A stretch of 5,446 nt of DNA from an uncultured Clostridium sp. (GTDB lineage: Bacteria; Bacillota; Clostridia; TANB77; CAG-508), in NCBI GenBank assembly GCA_900557475.1, contig USTA01000067.1, forward strand, positions 1-5,446, written 5' to 3'. The position numbers and the translations under genes were made by a program. Shown here one piece after another: positions 5,203 to 5,446 of this stretch. The notes beneath the pieces are model-generated. The model saw only the letters and a list, made by a program, of their open reading frames with translations. It was not told where the DNA came from and did not search any database. How positions within the stretch are numbered: the first letter of the stretch is position 1; every line of letters begins with the position of its first letter.

Positions 5203-5253
5203 AAAAGACGTAGATTTTCCGTGAAAAGTCGTAAAAAGTCGTGAAAAAGTCGT
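5203..5253 (+). repeat. Short direct repeats AAAAGTCGT
   Basis: AAAAGTCGT occurs at 5224-5232, 5234-5242 and 5245-5253, spaced 10 and 11 bases apart, about one helical turn. A degenerate copy AAAAGACGT lies at 5203-5211. Same-face spacing suits a protein-binding array, such as an operator, iterons or recombinase arm sites. The array ends four bases before the terminator stem. No protein partner is identifiable. Confidence 0.6.
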
Positions 5254-5256
5254 GAG

Positions 5257-5294
5257 AATGACCAGTTATCGTAATGATAGTTGGTCATTTTTTT
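5257..5294 (+). terminator. Intrinsic terminator after the PHP-def-yhcG unit
   Basis: AATGACCAGTTATC (5257-5270) pairs with GATAGTTGGTCATT (5276-5289) over 14 positions in RNA, including two G-U pairs, around a five-base loop, and a run of seven T follows (5288-5294). There is no T-run on the other strand, so it acts rightward. It is about 246 bp beyond the nuclease stop codon, which is long for a simple transcript end. Confidence 0.85.
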
Positions 5295-5340
5295 GAAAAT
5301 GAGTTTGATTTCTTGTGATGTGGTGTAAAAAATGATAATA

Positions 5341-5349
5341 TGCTAAAAT
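5341..5349 (+). promoter_or_regulatory. Possible extended -10 element for the gene at 5410
   Basis: TGcTAAAAT is a fair extended -10 box; no good -35 lies 17 bases upstream. Transcription would start near 5356, inside an 8-bp palindrome ATAGCTAT (5355-5362) that could be an operator. A second weak candidate is TATAGT at 5375-5380. The position after a terminator and before a well-marked start supports a promoter somewhere here. Confidence 0.35.
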
Positions 5350-5409
5350 AAGATATAGCTATCATCTACACTTATATAGTACGAAATAAGAATTTGTGAG
5401 GACAAGGTT

Positions 5410-5446
5410 ATGAACTTAAACAAAGAATTATACAGTATAATTTTTA
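5410..5446 (+). CDS. Start of an unidentified gene, partial
   Basis: The ATG at 5410 opens a frame reading MNLNKELYSIIF for twelve codons to the window edge. GAGG at 5398-5401, eight bases upstream, is a good ribosome binding site, and a terminator and promoter candidate precede it. Twelve residues are too few to name a family. The short amphipathic start would suit a small cytoplasmic protein such as a regulator, but this is only a guess. Confidence 0.55.
   Translation, partial: MNLNKELYSIIF

Larger units (their letters stand above)
5012..5409. other. Intergenic region after the nuclease gene
   Basis: About 398 bp without a credible gene. From 5012 to about 5200 it is plain AT-rich sequence in which nothing was recognised. 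Then come the AAAAGTCGT repeats, a strong intrinsic terminator, and a putative promoter and leader for the gene starting at 5410. Confidence 0.6.

Noticed and set aside
5203..5253. CRISPR-like repeat array
   Set aside because: Copies are 9 bases long with 1 to 2 base gaps, far too short, and there are no spacers or cas genes.

Overview
The window comes from an AT-rich, low-GC Gram-positive bacterium, most likely a gut-type Clostridia member. This rests on the base composition, the AAGGAGG-like ribosome binding sites, the Gram-positive extended -10 promoters and the closest-looking protein families. It divides into two parts that seem to have different histories.

The left part (1 to somewhere between about 2160 and 2430) looks like one end of an integrative mobilizable element. 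Three genes are read leftward. A MobV-type relaxase (1732-446) overlaps by 11 bp a small TnpW-like protein (456-187). After a short promoter region comes the N-terminus of a large serine recombinase that runs off the window (82-1). Upstream of the relaxase is about 725 bp without a credible gene. It contains a strong oriT candidate, with a MobV-like nick sequence placed exactly between two inverted repeats (nick predicted on the minus strand between 1808 and 1807), then a closely packed chain of hairpins (1870-2004), then a nested minus-strand structure ending in a U-run (about 2165-2064) that may be a small RNA or terminator. The model is that relaxase and oriT move a single strand to a recipient, where the recombinase inserts it. 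No attachment site could be placed.

The right part is read rightward and looks chromosomal. A strong extended -10 promoter (2396-2424) drives a PHP-family metal-dependent phosphoesterase (2459-3340). It is followed after 41 bp by peptide deformylase (def, 3382-3927), and after only 3 bp by a YhcG/DUF1016-type PD-(D/E)XK nuclease (3931-5011). The nuclease frame is broken by a single extra base near 4618-4622, which separates the intact N-terminal domain from an intact catalytic domain. The rest of the gene shows no decay.

The 398 bp after the nuclease gene have no credible gene. They hold a set of AAAAGTCGT short direct repeats (5203-5253), an unusually good intrinsic terminator (5257-5294) and a possible promoter. 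A new gene then begins at 5410 and leaves the window after 12 codons.

The best candidates for something undescribed are the hairpin-rich, possibly RNA-coding region between relaxase and element end, and the frameshift site in the nuclease gene. All motif comparisons are from memory and no search was run.
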